A stretch of DNA of 64,000 nt. It comes from Erythroxylum novogranatense (Eukaryota > Streptophyta > Magnoliopsida > Malpighiales > Erythroxylaceae). How positions within the stretch are numbered: the stretch's first letter is position 1; every line of letters begins with the position of its first letter. The DNA lies in the NCBI GenBank assembly GCA_029891385.1, contig CM057235.1, positions 19,647,120 to 19,711,119 of the forward strand, read 5' to 3'. Shown in pieces: positions 1 to 9,842 of the stretch. The position numbers were made by a program, and so were the translations under genes. The notes under the pieces were generated by a model, which was not told the origin of the DNA, ran no database searches, and was given only the letters and a program-made list of their open reading frames with translations.

Positions 1-1
1 C

Positions 2-664
2 CCTACAGAAATGACTAGAAGACCATGTACGATGTATCCGATTTCTGCGAAGACAGTAATAAAGGTTGTACCAGATATTCAGCCGAGATACCCTCTGGAT
101 ATGAATAAAAGGAAACAGAAGCTATATCTAGATGAAGATAGAAATGATCTATCCGCAGATCAAATTGAAGAAGAAGTGCGGAAAATTAATGAGGCATGCG
201 CTTCTAAAGAAAATCCAGACGGAGCTAGTTGTAGCTATTCTGATAAGAAAGAAGACTGTCCAGTAAGGGGAAGATTACGCACAGGGACCTTCATTGAATC
301 CCTGGTACAGACAGTTCTGCGTATTAGACCTTTATCTAATACACTGTCTATTGAGGCTGAAGGCATACCCCTGCAAGGAAGACAACTACTTATGCTACCT
401 GTTCCGTATGATCTAGATATTCCTGAATCTAGAACATTTATTCGTCCACCTACTGTTGAGATTAATGAAGAATACATTCTATCCTCAGATGCTTATACTA
501 CGACAACTCCCTTCTCATCATCCTCAGAAGATAATGATCAACCCTCTTTACCAGTTGACTCTCAAGAAGAAATCAGCCAACTACGTGGTGAAGTCAACGA
601 GATAAAGGAGATGATGAATGAGATGAAGAAGATGATGGCAGAATTAATAAAGAGTCATCGTTGA
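2..664 (+). CDS. 3'-terminal ORF of a SIRE/Maximus-like copia retrotransposon (partial)
   Basis: The frame is open to the left window edge, so the ATG at 11 is probably internal and the true start lies outside. About 220 residues are visible. The central part is mixed and polar. It is followed by a Ser/Thr-rich stretch (around residues 160-180) and a C-terminal heptad-like segment rich in Glu, Met and Lys that looks like a coiled coil. I see no signal peptide, membrane segment, zinc knuckle or protease/RT motif. The ORF ends 197 bp before a perfect polypurine tract and LTR start, so it is the last ORF of that element. SIRE/Maximus elements often carry an extra ORF (sometimes called env-like) in this position. 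Assignment to that class rests on position, not on a recognised domain. Confidence 0.5.
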   Translation, partial: PTEMTRRPCTMYPISAKTVIKVVPDIQPRYPLDMNKRKQKLYLDEDRNDLSADQIEEEVRKINEACASKENPDGASCSYSDKKEDCPVRGRLRTGTFIESLVQTVLRIRPLSNTLSIEAEGIPLQGRQLLMLPVPYDLDIPESRTFIRPPTVEINEEYILSSDAYTTTTPFSSSSEDNDQPSLPVDSQEEISQLRGEVNEIKEMMNEMKKMMAELIKSHR

Positions 665-860
665 TGATCATTTTTTACCATAACAAATTGGGGGAGAAGA
701 GAATAATTGAAGGCAACAGAAGAAAATGAAGAAGAGAATGGAAGACAACAACAATAGGTGTGACTGAAGGAGCTTCAGAAGAAGGAGAAGTCTTTTTACG
801 ATAAGTTTTTTTTTATACATTGTATTTTGTTTTCTTGTTTGTATATAATTTGTTATCATC

Positions 861-874
861 AAAAAGGGGGAGAA
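861..874 (+). other. Polypurine tract of SIRE/Maximus-like element
   Basis: A run of five A, five G and then AGAA lies immediately before the TG that opens the LTR at 875. It is preceded by TTATCATC. This arrangement is characteristic of the plus-strand primer site of SIRE/Maximus copia elements. Confidence 0.8.
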
Positions 875-1882
875 TGTTAAGTCAAAATGACTTTACTTAG
901 ATATAATTTTGATGAATAACAATGAGCAAAATAAAAGAAACATAAAAGCGAGGCAATGTCTGAGACGAAGCAAAGCGGCACGAAGTTATACTGAATAAAA
1001 GCAACACGAGACGCAGACGCACAATATAGACGTAGACAAAGAACGTAGAAGAAATAAATGAGCGCAGACACAAAATAAACACGAGGCGAAGCAACGCAGA
1101 TGCAAAAGAGAAATATGAACCTACGCGAAGACGCAATCGGAGAAGCAGATTTAGGAAGCAAAAGCGGAGAAATGCAGAAGAAGAGCAAAGCAGAAAAACA
1201 GACGCAGACGCGAATAGAAAAACAGATGCAGAAGAAGAATTGAATAAGCAGACGCAAGAGTCGGTTCGAGTTAGTTACAGAACTCAACTGATTAACCGTT
1301 TCTGTTAAAGAATCAAGAAACAAGAATCAAGAAGCAGTTGGAGACGAAGGCTATAAATACAAGTCGAAGTCGAAGATTGCAAAGTTAGTCAAAAAATTAG
1401 TTGAAATGTGAGCTGAATTACATTTACGTAATCATAAAAGTATTCTGTGCAAATTAGCTGAGAGCTATTCTTACTGTAACAAAGTGTTCAAACACTTATC
1501 TGTGAGAAAGTAGTACAGATAGCCTGCAGAGGCTAAGTATGAAAGAATACTGATTGTAGAGACCTGAAGAGGCTCGGAGAAAAGAATACTTGTAGAAGTT
1601 GAAGAGATAGTGAAAATCTCAGAAAGAACTCTAAGGACTGGACGTAGCCCATAGTTTGGGGAGAACCAGGATAAATCGCTGTGTCAACTACTCTACTCTA
1701 TCTCTCTTTTAGATTCAAGTTTTATCTTTACTTAGTTTAAAAACAAAGTTTTCAATTAATCAGAATCTATCAAAGTTCTGTAAAAGAATTTTATTTTCTA
1801 ACAAACATTTTTGAAAGAATTTTCAAAAAGGAGAATACACAATTCAACCCCCCTTCTTGTGCATTCTTATATCGTTTTCTCA
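875..1882 (+). mobile_element. 3' LTR of SIRE/Maximus-like copia element
   Basis: The LTR starts with TGTTAAGTC directly after the polypurine tract. It ends near the C-rich AATTCAACCCCCC sequence that closes LTRs of this group. The exact end is ambiguous: a CA occurs at 1861-1862 and another at 1881-1882. The first 450 bp are very purine-rich on this strand and full of ACGCAGA-like motifs. A TATA box lies at about 1351. To the right is a minus-strand copia integrase gene that breaks off at the junction, so this element probably inserted into that older copy. The matching 5' LTR is outside the window. Confidence 0.75.
1351..1358 (+). promoter_or_regulatory. TATA box in LTR
   Basis: CTATAAAT sits about 475 bp into the LTR, downstream of the purine-rich U3 block. 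It is the only good TATA element there and probably sets the U3/R boundary roughly 30 bp downstream. Confidence 0.5.
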
Positions 1883-4125
1883 GTATTGTATTAACGTGTG
1901 ATTCACTTCAGTATGTACTTTGATTTTGGGAGTATCTGAGAAAAACACGTGGTGTGGATCGATATTGAAGTTGGTGTTGCGTATAAGGACGAAGCCAAAG
2001 GTAATAAAGACGCGAAGTTTAGTATAATTTGGTAATGTCCCATAAAGGCGATAGTATGGTGAGTCATTGGCTAGGATTTTTGTGGGCATCCGATTAATTA
2101 AGTATGCTGCCGTTGAAAAAGCATAAGATCAAAAAATCAGAGGTAAATTAGCACTATATAAAAGGGCCAAACCTGTCTCCACAATGTGGTGATGGCGACG
2201 TTCAGAGGTAGCATTATGTTCAGGTGTATGAGGAGGGGTAAGAAAATGTGAGATGCCATGTTCGGAAAAAAAAGATCAAAGATGAATAAATTCCCCACCA
2301 TTATCGGAATAGAAAGAAACAATAGTTTTGTGAAAGAATTTTTCCACAGTCTTTTTAAATTTAGGAAAAATAATAGAGACTTCAGATTTACGTTTGAGGG
2401 GAAAGAACCACATATATTTTGTAAAATGGTCAACAAAGATCAAATAATATTGATAGCCATCAATCGAGTTTATCGGAGATGGACCCCAAACATCAGAGTA
2501 AACAAATTCCAAAGGGGCAGTACTAATTATTGAAGACTGATAAAAAAGAAATTTACGCATTTTATTGCATTTGCAAGAATCACAAAAAAGGATTTATTCA
2601 ATGAAGGAGGTTTGTCTAAAAACTTTAAAACATGGCGAAGAGATGTAGTGGAAGGATGACCGAGACGACGATGCCATTGTAGAGCAATAGAGGTAGAAAG
2701 AGTACGAAGTTGTGGTTTGGTGGATGACAAAAACGAGGTGGAGCTGGGCCAAGGATACACACCATCTTTAGGTTTCCCTGCTAGTAGAGGTGCCCCCATG
2801 CTCCAGTCCTTCACAACAAAAAATATGGGTGAGAATTCAACGGAAACATCATTATCAGCACATAATTGAAAAAAAGAAACAAGGTTCTTTTACATTTTTG
2901 GTACATAAAAAACATTAGAAAGAGTAATAGGTCGAGTAGAGGTGGAGCGAGTAGTGGAGCCCGTATGTGTAATGGTGTGAGTTTTACCATCACCAAGCAT
3001 AACATCTTCACTACCATCATATTCAGAACAAAGGGACAAATTTTGAAGATCCTATGTAACATGATGAGAAGCTCCAGAATCTACAAGCCAAGTTGTGTCT
3101 TGGTGGGAGCCTTGAGAAGTAAAATTAACCTTTGGCGATAAGGATGGACGGTTTGAGGTAGTGTTGATGTTGCCATTGTTTCCAGTAACAAGAGATAGAA
3201 TAGCTTGAAGTTTTCGACATTGCTTCACATGATGGCCAAGTTTATCACATAGCTGACATGTTACCCGAGGTCGATTTGAAGTGGAATCGGAGTTGTTATT
3301 TGTAGGTCCGCGGAAATTAAATCTGCAGAAATTGTTTGGACCTCCAAAAATGCGATGGTTTTAATGCCCAAAATTTTTTTTGGTGTTGTTTGAAGGAGGT
3401 TTTGTTGTGAAATTGGCAGTGATGAGACTTGTATTTCCAGAACAATTTAGACGTTGTTCAACATCAAGAAGCTTCTCATGAAGTTCATCAAAAGAGACAG
3501 AGGTCTCTCGAGCACGCAAAGCTGATGCAATGGTATCATAGTCAGATGGAAGACCATGGAGAACATGAAGAAAAATTTCATCAGCTGGGATTTGAACACC
3601 AACAACACCCAAAGTGGAGCAGATCTGTTTGATTTTCTGCATATATGCTGTAATGGACAGAGTTCCTTTTTGTGTGTTGTCTAGGGACTCTCGAAGGCTC
3701 ATAAGTTTAACACGAGAAGGTTTAACATAGGTATTTGTTAAAACTTTCCATAGATCAAAAGTGGTTTTTGCATTAGTCATAAAAGGGATAATATCAGGAG
3801 ATAGGGAAGCAATAATAGCACTTCGAAGAAGATTATCTTGTCGAATGTATAAGAAAGAGGCAGCAACAGGTGGTGGAGTTTCAATGTATTTCAGAAAATC
3901 ATATCCTATAAGAATGGTTTCCTATTGATAAAACCAGGAATGGTAGTTGTCTGATGTGAGTTTGATTGGTGCCTGATTTGAAGGATTAATAAAGATGAGT
4001 TGATCGCAATTTACAATGGGTAGAGTTGTATTTTGGTTGTGAGAAGAAGAGAATGAGTGGTCAGGTGTTTGATGAGTGGAAAAGGAGATTAGGTTGGTTT
4101 TGGCATCTTTTGGATTGGAGTTCAT
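1883..4125 (-). pseudogene. Truncated Ty1/copia gag-protease-integrase
   Basis: Read on the minus strand from an ATG at 4125, the order is: a Ser/Asn-rich gag N terminus, the gag core (3780-3361), a CCHC zinc knuckle (C-x2-C-x4-H-x4-C, about 3210-3260), the protease motif LVDSGASHH (about 3060-3100), the pre-integrase zinc region with WHRRLGHP (about 2670), and integrase. The integrase shows the DVWGPS acidic residue, SDNGGEF, and the third acidic residue in TSERRHHHIVE (about 2170-2200). The frame is broken inside integrase at about 2260-2280. The copy stops within the integrase C-terminal region at the neighbouring LTR, so reverse transcriptase and RNase H are missing from the window. It is a dead copy interrupted by the SIRE-like insertion. 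Confidence 0.85.
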
Positions 4126-4204
4126 GTTGAGAAAGAACGACGAAGAACAGAGAAAAAAAATTGCAGAGAAAAAAACAGTATGTGTGCTGTGAGGCCAAGA
4201 GTAT

Positions 4205-4215
4205 CTCTGATACCA
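4205..4215 (-). other. Primer-binding site (initiator tRNA-Met) of minus-strand copia
   Basis: On the minus strand the sequence reads TGGTATCAGAG, the complement of the plant initiator tRNA-Met 3' end. It lies between the LTR end and the gag start, which fixes the polarity of the element. Confidence 0.8.
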
Positions 4216-4431
4216 TAAAAGATAATAGGAATTAGGTGAAATCCACACTTGTATTAACATATCAGTAGCCAATTTATATAGATGGAGAAAACAAAAATAG
4301 GAAAGTATATCAATTACACAGGCTGTTAGATAAAGAGAAAAGAGGAAACGAAATCATATTCCTAATTACAATATTCTATTATGATTTGTTTCCCTAATGG
4401 TTATTTCTTTATCTTTTCCATCTAACCATCA
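4216..4431 (-). mobile_element. 5' LTR of the truncated minus-strand copia
   Basis: A short LTR of about 216 bp is bounded by the primer-binding site at 4215 and, at the other end, a TGATGGTTAG start (minus strand, 4431). A TATATAAA box lies at about 4274-4281. The outer boundary is inferred from the TG start because the second LTR is not in the window. Confidence 0.6.
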
Positions 4432-4934
4432 AAGCTATTTTCATTCCCTTATGGGAAGGGAGACAACTTAGGCTACAGGCAACAAAACCATTACTCCACC
4501 ACCTCTAACCTTGTCTCTTGTTAGCTTCAGTTAAGGTAAACAAGTTCATTCATAAGCATCTTACCATACACCCTTGGCTTCTCCTTCTAGACTTACCACC
4601 TTGGCACCTTGTTATAATCCTTCCTCATCCCTTACAAACAAAATCACTGATGTTATCTCTCATTCACATCATACTCTTTCTTCTCCTTAGCATACCATTA
4701 GTAACGTGGTCAACTCTCCCCTCCCCTTACCTCTTATGCATTCAGTTGTGGTAAAGATATATCATAAACTTCTCCACTACTTGTGCAAACAGCTAAGATT
4801 GCTTTTGGTTCCTTCTTAGCTCCTTCACCTCCCATCCTTTCAAAGCTTGAAATCAAGTTGTAGGAATAAAGATAAACTTATCCCTCGTACAAGGGACTCA
4901 ACATCCTCTCGCATCTCTCCATGATTGAAAGTTC
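4432..4934. other. Intergenic, no gene recognised
   Basis: Pyrimidine-rich sequence on the plus strand without splice-consistent coding. The reading frames are short and lack family motifs. It may be the Ser/Pro-rich front part of the LINE remnant that follows, but nothing in it proves this. Confidence 0.4.
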
Positions 4935-5365
4935 TTAAAACAGGTGTTGCTAAATGCAGAATGATGTTATTTGGTTATTTCTTAGACAAAAGACCTTCTT
5001 TTCATCGTATTAAGATTAATGTTGAGGCTGATAAGGTTTAATGGGATTTAGAGCAAATTTTTATTACAAAGGAAGACTGTTTTCTCTTTAAGTTTAATGA
5101 TGCGCCCAGAATGTTGAATGGTTTGGATCAGGACCTTTCGTATTGAAAGATAAAGCCTATATTCCTCCTTAAAAGGAAAACCTAGGATATCCAAAAAAAA
5201 ACACACCTATATGAGTTTATTTTCATAATGTTCCTATTGAGTATTATTTAATACTTTTGATTACCTAATTAGCTCTATAGGCAAACTTGTTTATCTTAAT
5301 GAACATACAACTAGCTTGATAAGAGTAGGATATGCTAAGGTTTGTGTAAAAATGGAGAAGAAAAT
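4935..5365 (+). pseudogene. Decayed LINE ORF1-like (DUF4283) fragment
   Basis: Conceptual reading with frame changes gives VGYFLDKRPSFHRIKINVEA-like text (about 4970-5030), then FLFKFNDA (about 5090), GPFVLKDKAYIPP (about 5127-5165), and GKLVYLNEHTTS...RVGYAKVCVKM (about 5285-5350). This order matches the DUF4283 domain and the following conserved segment of plant LINE-type ORF1 proteins (DxxPWFIxxxPIxL, then xARVCVEI). Stops and at least two frameshifts are present. No endonuclease or RT portion and no zinc knuckle is seen downstream. Confidence 0.65.
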
Positions 5366-6077
5366 GGAAATACTTGGTAGTCTAAGTATCCAGATACTTG
5401 ATAAAGAAAGGGTTTTGATGACCTTAAAAATAACACTATCTTATCCTATAAATCAATTCAGATACCAATACTTTTATAAATATTTTTTCAATACTAAATT
5501 CACATAAAAATTTCCTATTTGATTTATAAATTGATAAAATAATATCGATTGACAAATATGTAGGGATGACAATGGGTTAACTTATAGATGGTCGTTAAAT
5601 TTTTAAAATAATTTTTAAAATTAAAATATAAATCAACATTTTCTTCAAAATATAAATTAAATGATATTATTTTATTTAGAAGAATTAGACCTCAAACTAG
5701 TCTAGGATTGACTATAAATTAGCTTATTAAAACACTTAAATTTGAACTCATGGGTCGATCTATTGCAATCTTTACAAATATACTAAGAACCTATTTGCCA
5801 AATCAAATATCCATCGAGAATCTTATTTAAATGAGTTAGACATTATTATGAAAATTTTATTCAATAATTTAAATGCGCGTTGATCTAAATAGTCATTATT
5901 TAAGTTTTATTTTTAATCTTATTACCAAAAGATAGATAAAGTCAGGCCTGCACAAGTATATACAATTTCATGTTCTTTGGGAATTGGACATAATAATTTC
6001 GATCTTCAAGTTGTTTCTGAAATCTGTATTGCGGCTGAAGATCCTCTATTCCATATACCCAATGCCTACTCTGTGCC
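5366..6077. other. AT-rich intergenic DNA
   Basis: No gene is visible. The text around 5561 (TAGGGATGACAATGGGT) resembles the terminal sequence of some plant hAT-type elements. I could not find a partner inverted end, so no element is called. Confidence 0.4.
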
Positions 6078-6383
6078 GTCGAGCTAGTTGCAAACAGCAA
6101 AATAAGGAGCTTGATCACCGGTTCATGTGCCCAGTGCCTACCCTGTGTCAATAACACTACATGTGCAAAGATTACCATGAAGTAATGTATGAATGCAAAC
6201 TTAATCGACAAATATGACAAAAGGTAGGCATTGAGCATATGGAATAGGTGATCAAGCTCGGTATATTACTGTTTGCAACTAGCTCGGCTCTTTTAACTCA
6301 ACCATTGTTCTCCGGTAAACACTACATATGCAAATATTACCATGAAGTAACATATGAATACAAACTTAATCGACGAAATAACA
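6078..6383. repeat. Inverted plus direct repeat cluster
   Basis: About 42 bp at 6078-6121 (containing GAGCTAGTTGCAAACAG) recurs inverted at 6246-6287. A different stretch of about 64 bp beginning CACTACAT(G/A)TGCAAA (6156-6220) recurs in direct orientation at 6320-6383 with about 90% identity. The arrangement looks like a rearranged duplication close to the 3' end of the RPAIN-like gene. No transposon ends or target duplications were found. Confidence 0.7.
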
Positions 6384-6487
6384 ACATTAACTCAACCCCC
6401 TTTGTTATTCTATCTGGAGGAACTGTAAGTAGATGCTAAAACCCAAAACATCTTCAACTTTCTTTCCCCTGTTCTCTATTCTTGAAA

Positions 6488-9098
6488 CTATATTACAACC
6501 TCAAGCATGTTACACCCTTGGCAGAATATGTATAATGCCGTTAAACCAAACATATTTTTAATGCAAAATTCGGGTTTCAATCTACATCCCCGATCTAGAT
6601 GCTCAGCATGGGCTTCGGCTAGTCGTGACTTCAAAATATCCAAATTAACCTGATCCAAAATACAAAAAAGCACAGCCAGTTCACAGTAAGTGGTCAGGTG
6701 GTGCATTTTATCATTATACAATACAAATGAAGTCTGATTGTGCAAAAAGCAAGTAAGCAGCCACAGACACCAATATTTAAAGCTATGCATCCAGGGCATC
6801 ACTTTCCTGGGAGTCAGAGTAAGATACTTATACATAGAAAGCAGGACATACAACAAGGTCTTGGAAACCAACAAATCGCTACAAAAACAGCGGAGGTGGT
6901 AAAGCAATGTTTATTTATATAAACCACACCCTTAAGAGAGGTGATGCCATATAAACCCACTGTCCATCCAAATAATATATTCGGAATTGCAGCGTGATGG
7001 AGAGCATTGGATTGCGAAGACATAAATCAAAAGACTTCACTCTTACCACATATCTTCTATAAACATTATGGAAGTCAGTCTGGGAGACGAAAAAAGAAAG
7101 AAAGAAACATAGTTTGCAGAAGAAAATGAATTGAAATCACTTGCACACATCAAGTCCCACCAGCTTTTTATGCCAATTGCATTACGAGATGGTAAGAGAT
7201 AGATTGTCATAAAATGAACCCCAATATATTGATGATTCAAAAGTACACAAAGTAACATTGGGGCAGCAGAACCTCATCGCCTTTGCTGAGTTGAAGTTCA
7301 CATTGAGTGCAATATATCAGCTTATGGTCATCTTTCAGCTCCCCTTGCTTACAGATGGGACACCAGATTGCCTTGTGTACATAGAATCAATGTCAGAAAG
7401 TTTACCAATTTCATTTGTTCGAGGCTGAATAGATATTAGTAACAACACTGTTAAACCCTTATATATAAATCGATTCCTGATACTTCATCAAAGTTCTTAA
7501 TTAGTTAACAATGTAATCACAAGGAAAGATAGATGGATCAACTGATGAGCATCAATTTCAAAGAATGAGAAAAACAAAGAAAATCATAAATCTATTCCTT
7601 TTCTTTCAACTTTTAATATGTGTCTATCGATGCATATTTGATGTCACACTTGAATTAACAATATCAAAAGTATAATTTTAGAAACAAATACGTAATCCCA
7701 AATCTTAAGCAGTTAACTACCACAGTTAAATTAACAAAACTTCTGCATTTCCGGAGCTTTTACCTGCTCATTGTTCAAATGCATGTGCTCAAAAACAGCA
7801 AGAGCCAAGTACTCATCTTCTTCGTCTTCCCAAGTTCCAGTATAGTTTTTGGGAACTGCATGAATCTAAACATTCAAACTCAAAAGGATGACTTTCTTAA
7901 TCACTATATGCAAATGCACAGAGAGACACCAGGCACAATACTAAAGCTTAGCAATAAACCATGTACAGATTAGCTTTATATCCACATGTAATCATCTCAT
8001 CGTGTTTGTGAGTGAACAGGTGTGTGTCTCCATATGCTTATCATTTTACCGGGATCAAAGTGATAGGAGGAAGTGGAAATCATCATTCTTTTGTCACCAA
8101 AGGAATAAATATGCGAACTTTAAATGAAGGAATTCCAATTATAGTCATGAAGGAAAAATCTCCAATACATGGTTGCTACGCTGAGACAGGCATGCTGATA
8201 ACAAAGGTAGGTAAAATGTAACATCATGTCTAAATCTGCTAACATTAGTTCCCTATTAAAATCCCTTTATGCCTTGTAAAATTATCACCAACTCAATACT
8301 TACTTACCTTTACTAGTTGGCTCTGCTGTTAGATCATCATAGAAAATCTTCTGCATTTCCAGCAATATCTCTTCGCATTCACCTTGGTATGAATTATGAA
8401 GACCATCATACTCCCATAATATGTCCTTGAGCTCAGGGTTTGGAGTAGTTATTTTCGGAAAACTTTTCAAAGATGAGTCATCAAACTTTTTCAGTTCCTC
8501 AGAAACTATGTCCTTTAAAGCAGATTTGATAAAATCCTGAAAGCCAGGAAAAAGTTGAGGTAAATAACCTAGTAAAAAAGGTGGAGGGGAGTCCTTCAAA
8601 TTGACACCAACCCTTCTACGATTATTAAGGTTCTTCTAAACCAAAGCGAAAGTAGCCTTATGTTTCCTTAACCTTATTACAAATAGAGTGAAGACATCAT
8701 GGCCAAAATGAAGACAGAAGAACAGCAGAGCTCATAACAACAGTGTAGTGTATGCAGTGCAGGACCATGAACATCCAATCATTGAAAAACTAGGAAAGCA
8801 ACTGAAAGACCAAATTCAGGACAACATACACAGAAAATAAACAACTTGACAAAGTTATCAATGCACAACAAGTAAGAAACAAATAGTGAGGGGAAAGAAG
8901 AATAAACAAAAAGGGAACCTTGTCATCGAGAGATTTAGCAGTAGCAGGTAATCTGAGTTTCCAGAGCAAGCGGGAACGGTCCTCGCGCACCCTTTTGCAG
9001 CAAATTTCCCTCAACTTGTGTTTCCAAGAAGGGAAATTGTTGAAATGGGTTTTGGTTTTAAGACAAGGGCGGGTAGGGGTTGGACGTTGATCATCCAT
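6488..9098 (-). CDS. RPA-interacting protein (RPAIN-like), five exons
   Basis: Minus-strand exons are 9098-8919, 8536-8308, 7855-7764, 7371-7273 and 6649-6488. All introns are GT-AG, the phases agree, and the product is 253 aa. The N terminus has the family's conserved SWKHKLRE...CxKRVREDRxRLLWK block (residues about 24-48). The middle is acidic, with LWEYDGLHNSYQGECEEILLEMQ and a TWEDEEDEYLA motif. The C terminus is a zinc finger with WCPIC, YCTQC, RGCRLKP and CQGC (about residues 170-250). The family binds replication protein A and helps import it into the nucleus; this role is from family knowledge. The start is the ATG opening the conserved block. An upstream in-frame ATG at 9236 would add about 46 unconserved residues. 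It is divergent from the RLT3-like gene, 744 bp away. Confidence 0.9.
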
Positions 9099-9274
9099 TA
9101 TTCCTTTTCTTTTATCAGCGAACGTCAGATGGCCGACGCCGGTGGCGGGAGGGAGTTTGGGTTGGGTTAGACCGGTCGGGCCGTTAGAATACATATGCAT
9201 ATATTTATATTTCATACGAAACAACGATTTCCACATAAAATAAAATTACGTATTAATTTGTAATTTAATTTTAG

Positions 9275-9341
<67 letters not shown>

Positions 9342-9842
9342 CCAAAACCCTACAAAACAAAACCTTCTTTCTGGAATCTCACTACCCTTATATCTTCTCC
9401 TTTCCATTCTCCATTTACTATCCTCCTAAGTAATTCTCTTATCCTCCCTTTCGCCACTCCCTCTTCTTCAGTCTGTTGCTTCTGCTTGTGTGTTTTAAGT
9501 CTGTTTGTTTTTGAATTCACTATCTGTTTCACTTTGTCTTCCATTCGAACAAATGGCTATTGGAGGAGAGTTGTAGGTCACTGTAAACACTGTGTTTTGA
9601 ATTCTGGCTTCTTCTACATCATGTTTTCTTATTTTCTCCTTCTCTTGCTCTCTCTCTCTCTCTCTATTTCTTTTTTTTTCTCCCTCTTTTTTATGTTCCA
9701 GTGTTCTTTTTTCTTTTCATTTTGCTAGTTCTGTTTTGAAGTGGATTCTGATAATGAGTTGCTTGCTGTTGTCAGACTATGGCGATTTTGCTCCGTGGAT
9801 TGAAGCATTAATTAGAGGGAGTGACAGAGAGGTGGAGAGACT
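9099..9842. promoter_or_regulatory. Bidirectional intergenic region between RPAIN-like and RLT3-like genes
   Basis: The 744 bp between the two start codons must hold both promoters and both 5' UTRs. It contains the (TA)n tract at 9279-9337. To the right of that is a CT-rich leader (9360-9720, with a CTCTCTCTCT run near 9650) typical of plant 5' UTRs. No canonical TATA box can be singled out because the (TA)n tract masks it. Confidence 0.6.
9279..9337. repeat. (TA)n microsatellite in shared promoter
   Basis: About 29 uninterrupted TA dinucleotides lie roughly 180 bp upstream of one start codon and 505 bp upstream of the other. Confidence 0.95.

Noticed and set aside
877..1323. 148-codon minus-strand frame rich in Phe, Cys and Leu
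   Set aside because: It is antisense to the purine-rich U3 of the LTR. The composition follows from the strand asymmetry.
5520..5600. Possible hAT terminal sequence (TAGGGATGACAATGGGT)
   Set aside because: No matching inverted end or 8-bp duplication was found nearby, so no element boundary can be supported.
8012..8221. 70-codon frame inside the RPAIN-like gene
   Set aside because: It is antisense within an intron whose flanking exons have consistent phases. No motif.
9486..9728. 80-codon frame upstream of the RLT3-like ATG
   Set aside because: It lies in the CT-rich 5' leader and is dominated by Leu/Phe/Ser from the pyrimidine tract. At most it is an upstream ORF.
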